Positions 16,588 to 27,929 of a stretch of 64,000 nt of DNA are shown in pieces. The stretch comes from DATKDF01 sp963752045 (lineage in GTDB: Bacteria; Acidobacteriota; Vicinamibacteria; Vicinamibacterales; SCN-69-37). Location of the stretch: the NCBI GenBank assembly GCA_963752045.1, contig CAVVWN010000008.1, positions 744,001 through 808,000 of the forward strand, read 5' to 3'. How positions within the stretch are numbered: position 1 is the stretch's first letter; every line of letters starts with the position of its first letter. The position numbers were made by a program, and so were the translations under genes. The notes under the pieces are model-generated. The model was not told the DNA's origin and did not search any database. It was given only the letters and a program-made list of their open reading frames with translations.

Positions 16588-18237
16588 TCACCGTGCCCGC
16601 AGTTCCGGCCGGCTGTCGGCGTTCGCCAGGTCCCATGTCACCTGGTAGACCAGCTTGAGGATCCGCTCCATCTTCTCGTAGTTGATCCTGTCGGGTGTGT
16701 CGTTGCCGGTGTGGTAGTCCGGATGGAGGCCGGTAAACACCCACAGGCCTGGCACGCCGTTCTGGATGAACGGCCAGTGGTCGCTCCGGCGCATGAGCTG
16801 CGAGGCGTTGTTGTCGTAGCGGTAGCGGATATCGAGGCCTATTGCCTCGTTTGCTCGATCGACTGCCGCCCGCAGGTCCGGTGTCCGCACCGAGCCGATG
16901 ATGTTGAGTGCGTTCCGATTCGATTCGGCGGTCTGAGGGTCGAGGCCATTGAAGCGGTTTCCGCCCTCGGGCGGCACCTCTTCGTTGCGTCCGATCATGT
17001 CCATGTTGAGGACAGCCACCGTGCGCTCGAGCGGGGCGATCGGGTTCAGCGTGTACGCCCAGGCCCCGAGCAGGCCGCGTTCCTCGGAATTGAACTGCGC
17101 GAAAAGCACAGACCGGCGCGGCCGGACTCCTGCGGCGGCGGCCTCGGCGAACGCTTCAGCCAGCTCGAGCACTCCCACCGTGCCGGACCCGTCATCGTCG
17201 GCCCCGTTGTAGATCATCTGGTCGGTGGCCCCGTCGTGGTCGTAGTGGGCCGACAGCACGATCCACTCGTCACGAAGCACCGGGTCCGAGCCGCGGACTA
17301 CGGCGAGGACGTTGCGGTCGCTGATGTCGCTTCGCTCGACCGACACCGAAAGGTCGACCTCCACTCCTGGCAGGGCGGCCGCCGGCGCGCCGCCAGGCGT
17401 ATCGGCGGTTCGCGCCAGTTCGTCGAGCGAACGACCCGCGCTCGAGACCAGATCCGCAGCCAGTTCCGTCGTGATCTGCGCGGCTGGAATGCGCAGGTCC
17501 CGCATCCAGTCCGAGAGGGTGTAGCGTCCGACGCGTGAAGGCGGGCCGCCCCAGCCTCCGCCGCCACCGCGCCGGCCACGGCCTCCCGCCACGCCCCCAT
17601 GGTTATGGACGTCCGAGACGAAGAGGATGCCCGCGGCGCCGGCCGCCTGAGCGGCCTGGGCCTTTCGGAGCGCGCCGCCCGCGTCCGAGGTCACGACGCC
17701 GTCGAAGCGGCTGGCCGGGTCCCGCTCGCCGGGCTCGTGGTCGAGGACGAGCACGATGGCGCCGCGAACGAGGTCGTGGTTGCGATAGTCGTCGTGTCCA
17801 AGGTCGGATGCCGTGATGCCGTACCCGGCGAAGACCACGGGCCCCCGCCCGGCCGCGGTCGGACTGAAACGCTGGGCCGTGAACCCGTCGCCGTGCGGGA
17901 TGGCGGCGGGCGCCGCTCCCGGCCGGGTCACGCTCATCGAATTGGCCGGCCCGAGCGAGACGGTGGCCAGCTCGAACTCCTGCATGTACCCCGGCACGCC
18001 GGGCTCGAGGCCCAGCCGTTCGAATCGGGACTTGATCCACTCCGCTGCTATGCGGTTCTCAGGCGTGTCGGTGAGCCGCCCGCGCATGGCGTCCGACCCC
18101 AGGAAGTAGAGGTCCGCGCGCAGGTCAGCCTGGCGGATCGACTCGATCGCTGGGGCTCGGTCCTGGGCTCGGACGGGCCAGCCGACGACGAGGGCCAGGA
18201 GCAGGGGTGGCAGATACGACATCCGGCGTCTCGTCAT
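16588..18237 (-). CDS. Exported M28-family zinc metallopeptidase with PA domain
   Basis: A 549-residue protein with an N-terminal signal peptide (LPPLLLALVVGWPVRAQ). A protease-associated domain is inserted before the catalytic half and carries a Gly-rich segment (GGRGRRGGGGGWGG). M28 co-catalytic zinc ligands are visible in order: SAHYDHDG, NGADDDGSGT, NSEERGLLG, LNMDMIGRN and DYHTGNDTPDRI. Related enzymes are aminopeptidases or carboxypeptidases acting outside the cytoplasm. Substrate cannot be told. It is oriented against its neighbours within the block between rpoC and rpsL. Confidence 0.9.
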   Translation of the reverse strand: MTRRRMSYLPPLLLALVVGWPVRAQDRAPAIESIRQADLRADLYFLGSDAMRGRLTDTPENRIAAEWIKSRFERLGLEPGVPGYMQEFELATVSLGPANSMSVTRPGAAPAAIPHGDGFTAQRFSPTAAGRGPVVFAGYGITASDLGHDDYRNHDLVRGAIVLVLDHEPGERDPASRFDGVVTSDAGGALRKAQAAQAAGAAGILFVSDVHNHGGVAGGRGRRGGGGGWGGPPSRVGRYTLSDWMRDLRIPAAQITTELAADLVSSAGRSLDELARTADTPGGAPAAALPGVEVDLSVSVERSDISDRNVLAVVRGSDPVLRDEWIVLSAHYDHDGATDQMIYNGADDDGSGTVGVLELAEAFAEAAAAGVRPRRSVLFAQFNSEERGLLGAWAYTLNPIAPLERTVAVLNMDMIGRNEEVPPEGGNRFNGLDPQTAESNRNALNIIGSVRTPDLRAAVDRANEAIGLDIRYRYDNNASQLMRRSDHWPFIQNGVPGLWVFTGLHPDYHTGNDTPDRINYEKMERILKLVYQVTWDLANADSRPELRAR

Positions 18238-18402
18238 GGGGCCTCCGGGGAAATGCCAATTCTATCGCCGGTCAAGGGGCGGAGAGGTGGGTCCCGGCCA
18301 GCCGGTTCCGGCTGAACGCTTCCCGGGCGGGCGTCGTAAGAAGGGTGTCCCACGCGTCAGGCGGCTGGCGCCTGCCAGCCTTGGTATAGGATTCACGACA
18401 CG

Positions 18403-20832
18403 ATGAACGAACGACTGGGCTCGTCTGATTCGACCCGGCAGTACCTGCCGGCTCTTCTGCTTCTTTTCGTCGGCAGCGGCTGCGCGGCGCTGATCTACGA
18501 AGTGGTCTGGCTGCAGCTGCTCTCGCTGACCATCGGTTCCTCGGCGATCTCGCTCGGCGTCCTGCTCGGCACGTTCATGGGCGGCATGTGCCTCGGCAGC
18601 TACCTCCTGCCGCGGTACATCGACACGCGCTATCACCCGATGCGCGTGTACGCCTTCCTCGAGCTCGGCATCGGGGCGATGGGGCTGCTGCTGCTCTTCG
18701 GCACGCCGGTCATCGAGGCCGTCTACACGTCGATCAGCGGCGGGTCGATCGCGATTCGCGCGATCGTCGCGGGTGTGTGCCTGCTCCCGCCGACGATGAT
18801 GATGGGCGCCACGCTGCCGGCCGTCGCCCGGTGGGTCAAGACCACACCGGAGGGCGTGTCGTGGATGGGGTTCTTCTACGGCGGGAACATCGCCGGCGCG
18901 GTCGTGGGTGCGCTCCTGGCCGGTTTCTACCTGCTGCGCGTCTACGACATGGCGTTCGCCACGTTCGTGGCGGCGTTCCTCAACGTGACCGTCGCGGTGA
19001 TCGGCCTCATGATTGCCGGCCAGACGACGTACGTGCCGTCGGCTGACGAGGGCGGCCCGATTCGGAAGGCGGCCGGCTCGCGCGTCATCTACCTGGCTAT
19101 TGCGGCCTCGGGCATGACGGCGCTCTCCGCTCAGGTGCTCTGGACGCGTCTGCTCTCGCTGCTCTTCGGCGCGACGGTCTACACCTTCTCGCTCATTCTC
19201 GGTGTCTTTCTGATCGGGCTCGGCATTGGCAGCACGCTCGGCGCGGCCCTGTCGCGCGGCAGCGTCAACCCCCGAGTGGCGCTCGGCTGGGTGCAGATGG
19301 CGCTCTGCGGCGCGCTCGCCTGGGCGGCCTACATGCTGACCGAGTCGCTGCCGCTCTGGCCGATCAACCCGTCGATCTCGTCCGACCCGTGGTTCAATTT
19401 CCAGCTCGACATGGTGCGCGCGTTGTGGGTCGTGTTGCCAGGCGCCATTCTGTGGGGGCTCAGCTTCCCGCTCGCGCTCGCCGCGGTGGCCGAGCCCGGC
19501 CAGGATCCCGGGAGGCTGGTCGGCGGGGTTTATGCGGCCAACACCGTGGGGGCCATCGTGGGCTCGCTCGGCACCGGGCTCGCGCTCGTCACCTGGATCG
19601 GCACCCAGAGCGCGCAGACCTGGCTCATCGTGATTTCCGCGCTGACCGCCCTGATGCTGCTCGCGCCCGTGGTCGCAGGCGACGCCAGGCAGAAGCGCCT
19701 GCAGTGGGCCGGCACGATCGTGTTGCTCGTCTGCACGGGCGCGGCAGGCCTGCTCGCACGGGGCGTGCCGCCGGTTCCCGGGCTGCTCGTCGCCTACGGC
19801 CGGTACGCCGCCACCTGGGTCGGCTTGAGCAACATCATCTATGTCGGTGAGGGCCTGAACGCCTTCGTCGCCGTGACCGAGCTCGGCAGCGGCGTGCGCA
19901 ACTACCACAACGCCGGGAAGGTGCAGGCGTCGAGCGAGCCGCAGGACATGCGGCTGCAGCGGATGCTCGGTCACATGACGCACCTCATTCCCGACCGGCC
20001 GACCGAAGCCCTCGTCATCGGCTGCGGCGCGGGTGTCACCGCCGGCTCGGTGGCCATCGGCCCCAACGTGGAGCGGGTGACCATCGCCGAGATCGAGCCG
20101 CTCGTGCCCCGCGTCGTGTCCACCTACTTCTCGGAGCACAACTACGACGTGGCCCGCAATCCCAAGGTCACCATTCATCTCGACGACGCGCGGCACTACC
20201 TGCTCACCACCGACAAGAAGTTCGACGCGATCACGTCGGACCCGCTCGACCCCTGGGTGAAGGGCGCGGCCACGCTCTACACGCGCGAGTTTTTCGAGGT
20301 GGTCAAAGAGCACCTCAATCCGGGCGGCGTCGTCACCCTCTTCGTGCAGCTGTACGAGAGCAATACCGAGGCGGTCAAGAGCGAGATCGGCACGTTCTTC
20401 GAAGCGTTTCCGAACGGTGTCGTCTGGGGCAACACGAACAACGGCCAGGGCTACGATCTCGTCGTGATGGGCCAGCTTGAACCCGTCAAGATCAACGTGG
20501 ACGCCATCCAGGCCAAGTTCGACGATCCGGCGTACGCCGAGGTCGTCCAGTCGCTTCAGGGAAATCGGGATCTACTCGGCCATCGACCTGTTCGCCAACT
20601 ACGCGGGCCAGCCCTCGGACCTGGCGGGATGGCTCGCCGGCGTCGAGATCAACACGCGACCGCAACCTGCGGCTGCAGTACCTCGCCGGGATGGGCCTGA
20701 ACCTGTACGAGAGCGGGCCAATCTACTCGGCCATGATTGCGGGAACCCGAGTACCCCGACAACATCTTCGAAGGGTCGCCCGAGACACTCGCCGAACTCC
20801 GGGAAGCGATCCTTCGGATGCAGGGCCGGTAG
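18403..20832 (+). CDS. Membrane protein fused to spermidine-synthase-like domain (three apparent 1-nt insertions)
   Basis: After correction this is about 808 residues. The first ~480 are a run of hydrophobic helices resembling the membrane half of 'fused MFS/spermidine synthase' proteins. A Rossmann aminopropyl/methyltransferase-like domain follows, with ALVIGCGAGVTAGSVA as the cofactor loop, TIAEIEPLVPRVV, LDDARHYLLTT and ITSDPLDPWVKGAATLYTREFF. The frame breaks near 20559-20561, 20657 and 20746-20748; removing one base at each restores EIGIYSAIDLFANYAGQ and an ending at the TAG of 20830. Polyamine synthesis is not established for such fusions. Three putative exported proteins follow. Confidence 0.85.
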
Positions 20833-20874
20833 GTCCGGCCGCCGGGTACCGTGGTAGCATCCGCCCACGGTCTC

Positions 20875-21978
20875 ATGCGTATGACACGATGCCGACTTGC
20901 CGCGTCGGTGGGCGTGGCGCTGCTCACCCTGCTCGTGGGCGGGGCGCGGGCGGAGCGCGCTCCCCAGGACACGCTGCCTTCACGCCTCTCCGGTGAGCAG
21001 CTCTGGCAGCTCATCACCGATCTGTCGGAGCCGAACGGCTACTTCCGATCCGACAACCTCGTCTCGAACGAGATCTGGCTGCAGTGGGTCATCCCGGACC
21101 TCGTCGCGAAGGTCAGGCCCGGCGGCGTGTACATGGGCGTCGGGCCCGAGCAGAACTTCACCTACATCGCGGCGCTCAAGCCGCGCATGGTCTTCATCAC
21201 CGATGTGCGTCGCGGCAACCTGCACACGCACCTGATGTACAAGGCGCTCTTCGAGCTGTCGGCCGACCGGTCGGACTTTGTCTCGCGCCTGTTCACCAAG
21301 AAGCGGCCGGACGGATTGTCGGCGTCCTCGTCGGCGACCGACATCATGAACGCCTTCTGGGACGTGCAGACCAGCGCGGAGTCCGTCTACAAGGCCAACC
21401 TCAAGGCGATCCAGGATCACCTGACGAAGCGCCACGGCCTGCCGCTGTCCGACGAGGACCTGTCTGGCATCGAGTACGTCTATCACAGCTTCTACTGGTT
21501 CGGGCCCAGCATCACGTACAACTCGTCGAGTGGCGGCGGGCGCGGGTTCTCGACCACCTACTACGACCTGATGGTGGCCACTGACGGCGCCGGCATCGCC
21601 CGGTCGTTCCTCTCGTCGGAGGAGACGTTCCGCGTCCTGAAGGACCTCCACGAGCGCAACCTGGTCGTGCCGGTCGTCGGCAACTTCGCCGGCCCCACGA
21701 CCCTGCGTGCCGTCGGCGACTACGTGCGCCAGCGCGGCTCGTTCGTCATGGCCTACTACCTGTCGAACGTCGAGCAGTACCTCTACCAGGATGGCCTCTG
21801 GCAGCGCTTCTGCGCCAACGTCGCAACGCTCCCGCTCGACGACGGCAGCAGCTTCATCCGCTCCGTGTCAGGTGGCGGCGGCGGCCGGGGGCTCGTCAAT
21901 TCTTTGGGGAACATCAAGGCAGAGACGCGCGGATGCGGCGGCCAGGGTCCGGTCGCCGACGTCCCAACAAGACGATGA
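20875..21978 (+). CDS. Exported protein with FRSDNLVSNE motif, paralogue 1
   Basis: A 367-residue protein with a cleavable-looking signal peptide (LAASVGVALLTLLVGGARA). The mature part begins with GYFRSDNLVSNE, then GGVYMGVGPEQNFTYIA and VFITDVRRGN, a spacing like motif I and the acidic residue after strand 2 of Rossmann methyltransferases. It shares VVGNFAGP, YLSNVEQYLYQDGLW and FIRSVS with the next two genes. From memory it resembles the Leptospira LIC_10091 group; I am not certain. The C terminus differs from its paralogues after GLVNSLGNIKAE. Its stop overlaps the next start (ATGA). An upstream GTG at 20851 is possible. Confidence 0.8.
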   Translation: MRMTRCRLAASVGVALLTLLVGGARAERAPQDTLPSRLSGEQLWQLITDLSEPNGYFRSDNLVSNEIWLQWVIPDLVAKVRPGGVYMGVGPEQNFTYIAALKPRMVFITDVRRGNLHTHLMYKALFELSADRSDFVSRLFTKKRPDGLSASSSATDIMNAFWDVQTSAESVYKANLKAIQDHLTKRHGLPLSDEDLSGIEYVYHSFYWFGPSITYNSSSGGGRGFSTTYYDLMVATDGAGIARSFLSSEETFRVLKDLHERNLVVPVVGNFAGPTTLRAVGDYVRQRGSFVMAYYLSNVEQYLYQDGLWQRFCANVATLPLDDGSSFIRSVSGGGGGRGLVNSLGNIKAETRGCGGQGPVADVPTRR

Positions 21979-23087
21979 CGCCAAGGCGGATTCTCCTGGT
22001 CGGGTTGCTCCTCGCGCTCCTCACGGGGGCCGGAGCGTCTGGCCAGGCCGGTCAGGCCTCCGTTTCAGGGCTGCCGCCCAGGCTCGACGACCAGGAATTC
22101 TGGCGCCTCGTCGTCGAATTCTCGGAGCCGAGCGGGTTCTTCCGTTCCGACAACCTCGTGTCGAACGAGGACACCTTCCAGTTTGTGATTCCCACGCTTG
22201 TCGCGACCGTCAAGCCGGGGGGCGTCTACGTGGGTGTCGGGCCCGACCAGAACTTCACCTACATCGCGGCGGTGCGGCCACGGCTCGCGTTCATTCCCGA
22301 CATCCGCCGCGGAAATCTCCACCTGCACCTCATGTACAAGGCCCTCTTCGAGCTGTCCGCCGACCGGGCCGAGTTTCTCTCGCTCCTGTTCTCGCGGCCA
22401 CGGCCCGACGGCGTGGGCACCGCGTCGACGCCGGAGGACCTGTTTGGGGCCTTCGTAGGCGTGCCACCGAGCCGGGAGCACTTCGACCGCAACCTCCGCG
22501 CCATCGTTGCCTCGTTGACCGAACGGCATGGGTTCTCGCTCGGTGATGCCGACCTTGGCGGCATCGCCAGCGTCTACGAGAGCTTCTACGCAGCCGGGCC
22601 CTATCTGCGGTACGCGAATACCCAGTCGCGCTGGCGCTCGCGTTACCCGAGCTATCAGGACCTCCAACTCGCCGACGATGGCCGAGGTACCAATCGCGGG
22701 TACCTCGCGACCGAGGAGGCCTTCGGATTCATCAAGCGGTTTCAGGAGCGGAATCTGCTCGTGCCGCTCGTCGGCAACTTCGCGGGGCCGAAGGCCCTGC
22801 GGTCGGTTGGCGCCTTCCTCCAGGCCCGCGGCGGACGTGTCACGACCTATTACACGTCGAACGTCGAACAGTACTTCTTCCAGGACGGCCTGTGGACTGC
22901 GTTTGCCGAGAACCTGGCCGCGCTGCCCGTCGACGAGTCCAGCACGCTCATCCGGTCGTGCTTCAACAGTTGCTCGAACGGCGGGTTTCGCTCCTGGTCC
23001 CTGCTCGACTCGATTCCCTCGCTCGTGGAGGATGCGCGCGCGGGCCGCATCCAGATGTACTGGGATGTCCTGGCCCGCTCCCGGTAG
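21975..23087 (+). CDS. Exported protein with FRSDNLVSNE motif, paralogue 2
   Basis: A 370-residue paralogue of its two neighbours. The signal peptide is ILLVGLLLALLTGAGASGQ. Conserved blocks in order: GFFRSDNLVSNED, GGVYVGVGPDQNFTYIAAV, AFIPDIRRGN, YKALFELSADRAEF, GYLATEEAFGFIK, LLVPLVGNFAGPKALR, YTSNVEQYFFQDGLW and TLIRSCF. The C terminus ends in RIQMYWDVLARSR, close to paralogue 3. It overlaps paralogue 1 by four bases, implying a cotranscribed trio. Function is unknown; the fold hint is Rossmann methyltransferase-like, yet export would remove it from cytoplasmic S-adenosylmethionine. Confidence 0.85.
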   Translation: MTPRRILLVGLLLALLTGAGASGQAGQASVSGLPPRLDDQEFWRLVVEFSEPSGFFRSDNLVSNEDTFQFVIPTLVATVKPGGVYVGVGPDQNFTYIAAVRPRLAFIPDIRRGNLHLHLMYKALFELSADRAEFLSLLFSRPRPDGVGTASTPEDLFGAFVGVPPSREHFDRNLRAIVASLTERHGFSLGDADLGGIASVYESFYAAGPYLRYANTQSRWRSRYPSYQDLQLADDGRGTNRGYLATEEAFGFIKRFQERNLLVPLVGNFAGPKALRSVGAFLQARGGRVTTYYTSNVEQYFFQDGLWTAFAENLAALPVDESSTLIRSCFNSCSNGGFRSWSLLDSIPSLVEDARAGRIQMYWDVLARSR

Positions 23088-23088
23088 G

Positions 23089-24228
23089 GTGGCGGCTTCA
23101 CGCCTCGAGGGCGCCGCGCTCGTCGCCGCCCTGCTCGTCGGCGGCGCGTTCTCGTGCGCATCGGCTCCGCCCGACGGGGCGGGGTTGCCCGAGAGTCTGA
23201 CGAGCGAGGAGTTCTGGTCGCTCAGTGACGCCCTTTCGGAGCCCGGCGGGTACTTCCGGTCAGACAACCTCGTCTCGAACGAGCACACCCTGCAGTACGT
23301 GATTCCGGATCTGCAGCAGACCGTGGCGCCCGGCGGTGTGTATCTGGGCGTGGCCCCTGACCAGAACTTCACCTACATCGCGGCGGTCCGGCCGAAGCTG
23401 GCCTTCATCCTGGACATCCGCCGCGGCAACCTCCTCCAGCATCTGTTGTACAAGGCGATCTTCGAGCTGTCGGCCGACCGGGCTGATTTCGTCTCCCGGC
23501 TGTTCTCGAGGCCCCGGCCGGACGAGCTCGGCCCCGCATCGGGGGTGAGCGAGATCTTCGACGCGTTCGCGGAGGCTGAGCCGACCGAAAGGCTCTATCA
23601 GGCCAACCTCTCCGATATCCTGGCGCGCCTCATCGACCACCACCGCTTGCCCTTGTCCGAGTCGGACCTGCGGCAGATCGAGTCCATTTATTCGGTTTTC
23701 TTTCGCGAAGGGCCCTGGATTCGATATTCGATGGGGCAGTTCGGCCGTCGCGGTGGGGCGTTCGGGCGGTTTCCGAGTTTCGCGGAGCTGGCCGTCCAGA
23801 CCGACTGGACCGGCGAGCAGCGGGGTTACCTGGCTTCCGAGGACAACTACCTCTACGTCCGGCGGCTGGAGCAGCGCAATCTGGTCGTGCCCGTCGTCGG
23901 TAACTTCGCCGGGCCAAAGGCGTTACGGGCGATTGGCGAGTGGGTGCGTGGGCAGGGTGCGCCGATCGGCGTCTTCTACGTATCGAATGTGGAGCAGTAT
24001 CTCTTCCAGGATGGGCTGTTTCAGGCGTTTGCCCGAAACGTGTCCTCTCTGCCGATTACCGACGCGAGCACGTTCATCCGATCGGTGTCCAGCCGCTATG
24101 GCTATCAGGGTCCCTTCCAGTGGCGCGACGGCCGGGCGAGTGCGCTATATCCGATCCGGATGTTCAACCGCGATTTCGAGGAGGGCCGGCTCCAGAGCTA
24201 CTTCGACCTGAACGTCCGGTCGCGGTGA
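23089..24228 (+). CDS. Exported, probably lipidated protein with FRSDNLVSNE motif, paralogue 3
   Basis: A 379-residue paralogue. The leader ALVAALLVGGAFSC resembles a lipoprotein signal with Cys after a short hydrophobic run. The mature part has GYFRSDNLVSNEH, GGVYLGVAPDQNFTYIAAV, AFILDIRRGN, FELSADRADFVSRLFSRPRP, GYLASEDNYLYVR, LVVPVVGNFAGPKALR and YVSNVEQYLFQDGLF. I chose the GTG at 23089, two bases after the previous stop. An ATG at 23065 overlapping paralogue 2 is an alternative. No function known to me. It is the last gene before the rpsL promoter region. Confidence 0.82.
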   Translation: MAASRLEGAALVAALLVGGAFSCASAPPDGAGLPESLTSEEFWSLSDALSEPGGYFRSDNLVSNEHTLQYVIPDLQQTVAPGGVYLGVAPDQNFTYIAAVRPKLAFILDIRRGNLLQHLLYKAIFELSADRADFVSRLFSRPRPDELGPASGVSEIFDAFAEAEPTERLYQANLSDILARLIDHHRLPLSESDLRQIESIYSVFFREGPWIRYSMGQFGRRGGAFGRFPSFAELAVQTDWTGEQRGYLASEDNYLYVRRLEQRNLVVPVVGNFAGPKALRAIGEWVRGQGAPIGVFYVSNVEQYLFQDGLFQAFARNVSSLPITDASTFIRSVSSRYGYQGPFQWRDGRASALYPIRMFNRDFEEGRLQSYFDLNVRSR

Positions 24229-24265
24229 GGCCCTCGCAGGCGGCAGGCGGAACCGCTGACGCGCC

Positions 24266-24295
24266 TTGACCGCGATTTCGCGGACGTGTTACTCT
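24266..24295 (+). promoter_or_regulatory. Probable promoter of the rpsL-rplQ superoperon
   Basis: TTGACC (24266-24271) and TACTCT (24290-24295) are 18 nt apart in the gap after paralogue 3. The -35 box is near consensus, the -10 weaker. It is the only plausible promoter I could see in the 310-nt gap and would give a leader of roughly 240 nt. Confidence 0.55.
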
Positions 24296-24299
24296 CGCA

Positions 24300-24541
24300 A
24301 GGTTCTTTACGGGTCTAGGACACCCTATCTAGGCCCGCGACCAGTTGAAGCTCCCGCTTCCTGGCTGGTTCTGAGCGACTGGCGCTGCGCCATCTCTGGC
24401 GTTGCCCCCCGGTCGCCGTGCTGAGTGAACAGCAATAGGGGATGAGTTCCGGGTGCCGAGCACAGTGCTCTGAGGCCCGAAACGCCGGTTGCACCGCCAG
24501 GTGGGCGGTGCGGTTGTCTTTTTTCCGTGCAGTGGTGACCG
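24300..24541 (+). promoter_or_regulatory. Structured rpsL leader with terminator-like hairpin
   Basis: The leader contains several possible stem-loops. The last has arms GCACCGCC (24491-24498) and GGCGGTGC (24504-24511), followed within seven bases by a run of six T (24519-24524), ending 17 nt before the rpsL ATG. This looks like an intrinsic terminator inside the leader, hence a candidate attenuator. An upstream self-complementary piece, GAGCACAGTGCTC, lies just ahead at about 24459-24471. No gene was seen here. Confidence 0.55.
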
Positions 24542-24919
24542 ATGCCGACGATTAGCCAGTTGGTCCGCAAGGGCCGCGACAAGGTGCTGACCAAGACGAA
24601 GAGCCCGGCGCTGCAGAGCAGCCCGCAGAAGCGCGGCGTCTGCGTGCGTGTCTTCACCCAGACGCCGAAGAAGCCGAACTCGGCGCTCCGGAAGGTGGCT
24701 CGCGTGCGGCTGACCAACGGCATCGAGGTGACGACCTACATTCCGGGCGTCGGCCACAACCTGCAGGAGCACTCGCTCGTGCTCATCCGCGGCGGCCGAG
24801 TGAAGGACCTGCCTGGTGTGCGGTATCACGTCGTTCGCGGCACGCTCGACACGGTTGGCGTGGCGGGCCGCATGCAGGGGCGTTCGAAGTACGGGGCCAA
24901 GCGGCCCAAGAAGGCATAG
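24542..24919 (+). CDS. rpsL: Small ribosomal subunit protein uS12
   Basis: A 125-residue decoding-centre protein. It starts MPTISQLVRKGR and contains TPKKPNSALRKVARVRLTNG and PGVRYHVVRGTLD, the two loops where streptomycin-resistance substitutions arise; both have the ordinary sensitive-type lysines. It ends RSKYGAKRPKKA. First gene of the long ribosomal cluster, three bases ahead of rpsG. Confidence 0.98.
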   Translation: MPTISQLVRKGRDKVLTKTKSPALQSSPQKRGVCVRVFTQTPKKPNSALRKVARVRLTNGIEVTTYIPGVGHNLQEHSLVLIRGGRVKDLPGVRYHVVRGTLDTVGVAGRMQGRSKYGAKRPKKA

Positions 24920-24922
24920 GTC

Positions 24923-25397
24923 ATGCCACGTCGACGAGAGATTCCGAAGCGTGAAGTGCCGGCGGACCCGATCTACGGCAGCCCGCTCGTGACGAAGTTC
25001 ATCAGCACGATCATGCGGGGCGGCAAGCGGTCGACGGCCGAGCGCATCATGTACAAGGCGCTCGACATCGTGAAGGAGAAGACCTCCGACGACCCCCTGA
25101 AGGTGTTCAAGAAGGCGATCGACAACGTGAAGCCCAGCGCTCGAGGTCAAGTCGCGCCGCGTCGGCGGGTCGAACTATCAGGTGCCGGTCGAGGTGAACC
25201 CGAACCGTCGTCTGTCGCTCTCGATTCGCTGGCTGTCGAGCTACGCGCGGTCGCGCGGCGACGGGAAGACGATGCAGGAAAAGCTGGCCAACGAGTTCAT
25301 CGACGCGGCCAACCTGCGCGGCGGCGCCGTCAAGAAGCGCGAAGACACGCACCGGATGGCGGAAGCCAACAAGGCGTTCGCGCACTATCGCTGGTAA
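24923..25397 (+). CDS. rpsG: Small ribosomal subunit protein uS7 (one apparent 1-nt insertion)
   Basis: This is uS7, a primary 16S rRNA binder in the 30S head, about 157 residues after correction. The N-terminal half MPRRREIPKREVPADPIYGS through FKKAIDNVKP is in the start frame. An extra base near 25133-25136 (CCC-A run) shifts it. Removing one base continues into ALEVKSRRVGGSNYQVPVEV and SIRWL, ending KAFAHYRW. fusA follows after five bases. Confidence 0.95.
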
Positions 25398-25402
25398 CGA
25401 CG

Positions 25403-27511
<2,109 letters not shown>

Positions 27512-27521
27512 AGAGCGAATT

Positions 27522-27857
<336 letters not shown>

Positions 27858-27922
27858 GGGGCGCTGGGCGCTAGGCTCTGGGCGCTAGGGCGCCGAGCCC
27901 AGAGCCCAGAGCCCAGAGCCGA
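27858..27922 (+). repeat. Period-7 inverted heptamer arrays between rpsJ and rplC
   Basis: The left arm is GGCGCTG, GGCGCTA, GGCTCTG, GGCGCTA in exact 7-base steps. The right arm is GAGCCCA repeated three times then GAGCCGA. The arms are complementary in type and fill the whole gap up to the rplC ribosome-binding site, so the mRNA could form a long hairpin here. It belongs to the same class as 3662-3750 and 6104-6162. Confidence 0.8.
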
Positions 27923-27929
27923 GGTTGCA

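Noticed and set aside
18262..20313. Long minus-strand open frame opposite the spermidine-synthase fusion
   Set aside because: Composition (Arg/His/Asp-rich, no motifs) is that of an antisense shadow; the plus strand shows recognisable membrane helices and a cofactor motif.
24329..25150. Minus-strand open frame opposite the rpsL leader and rpsL
   Set aside because: It crosses the promoter leader and two ribosomal genes and shows no domain; antisense shadow.
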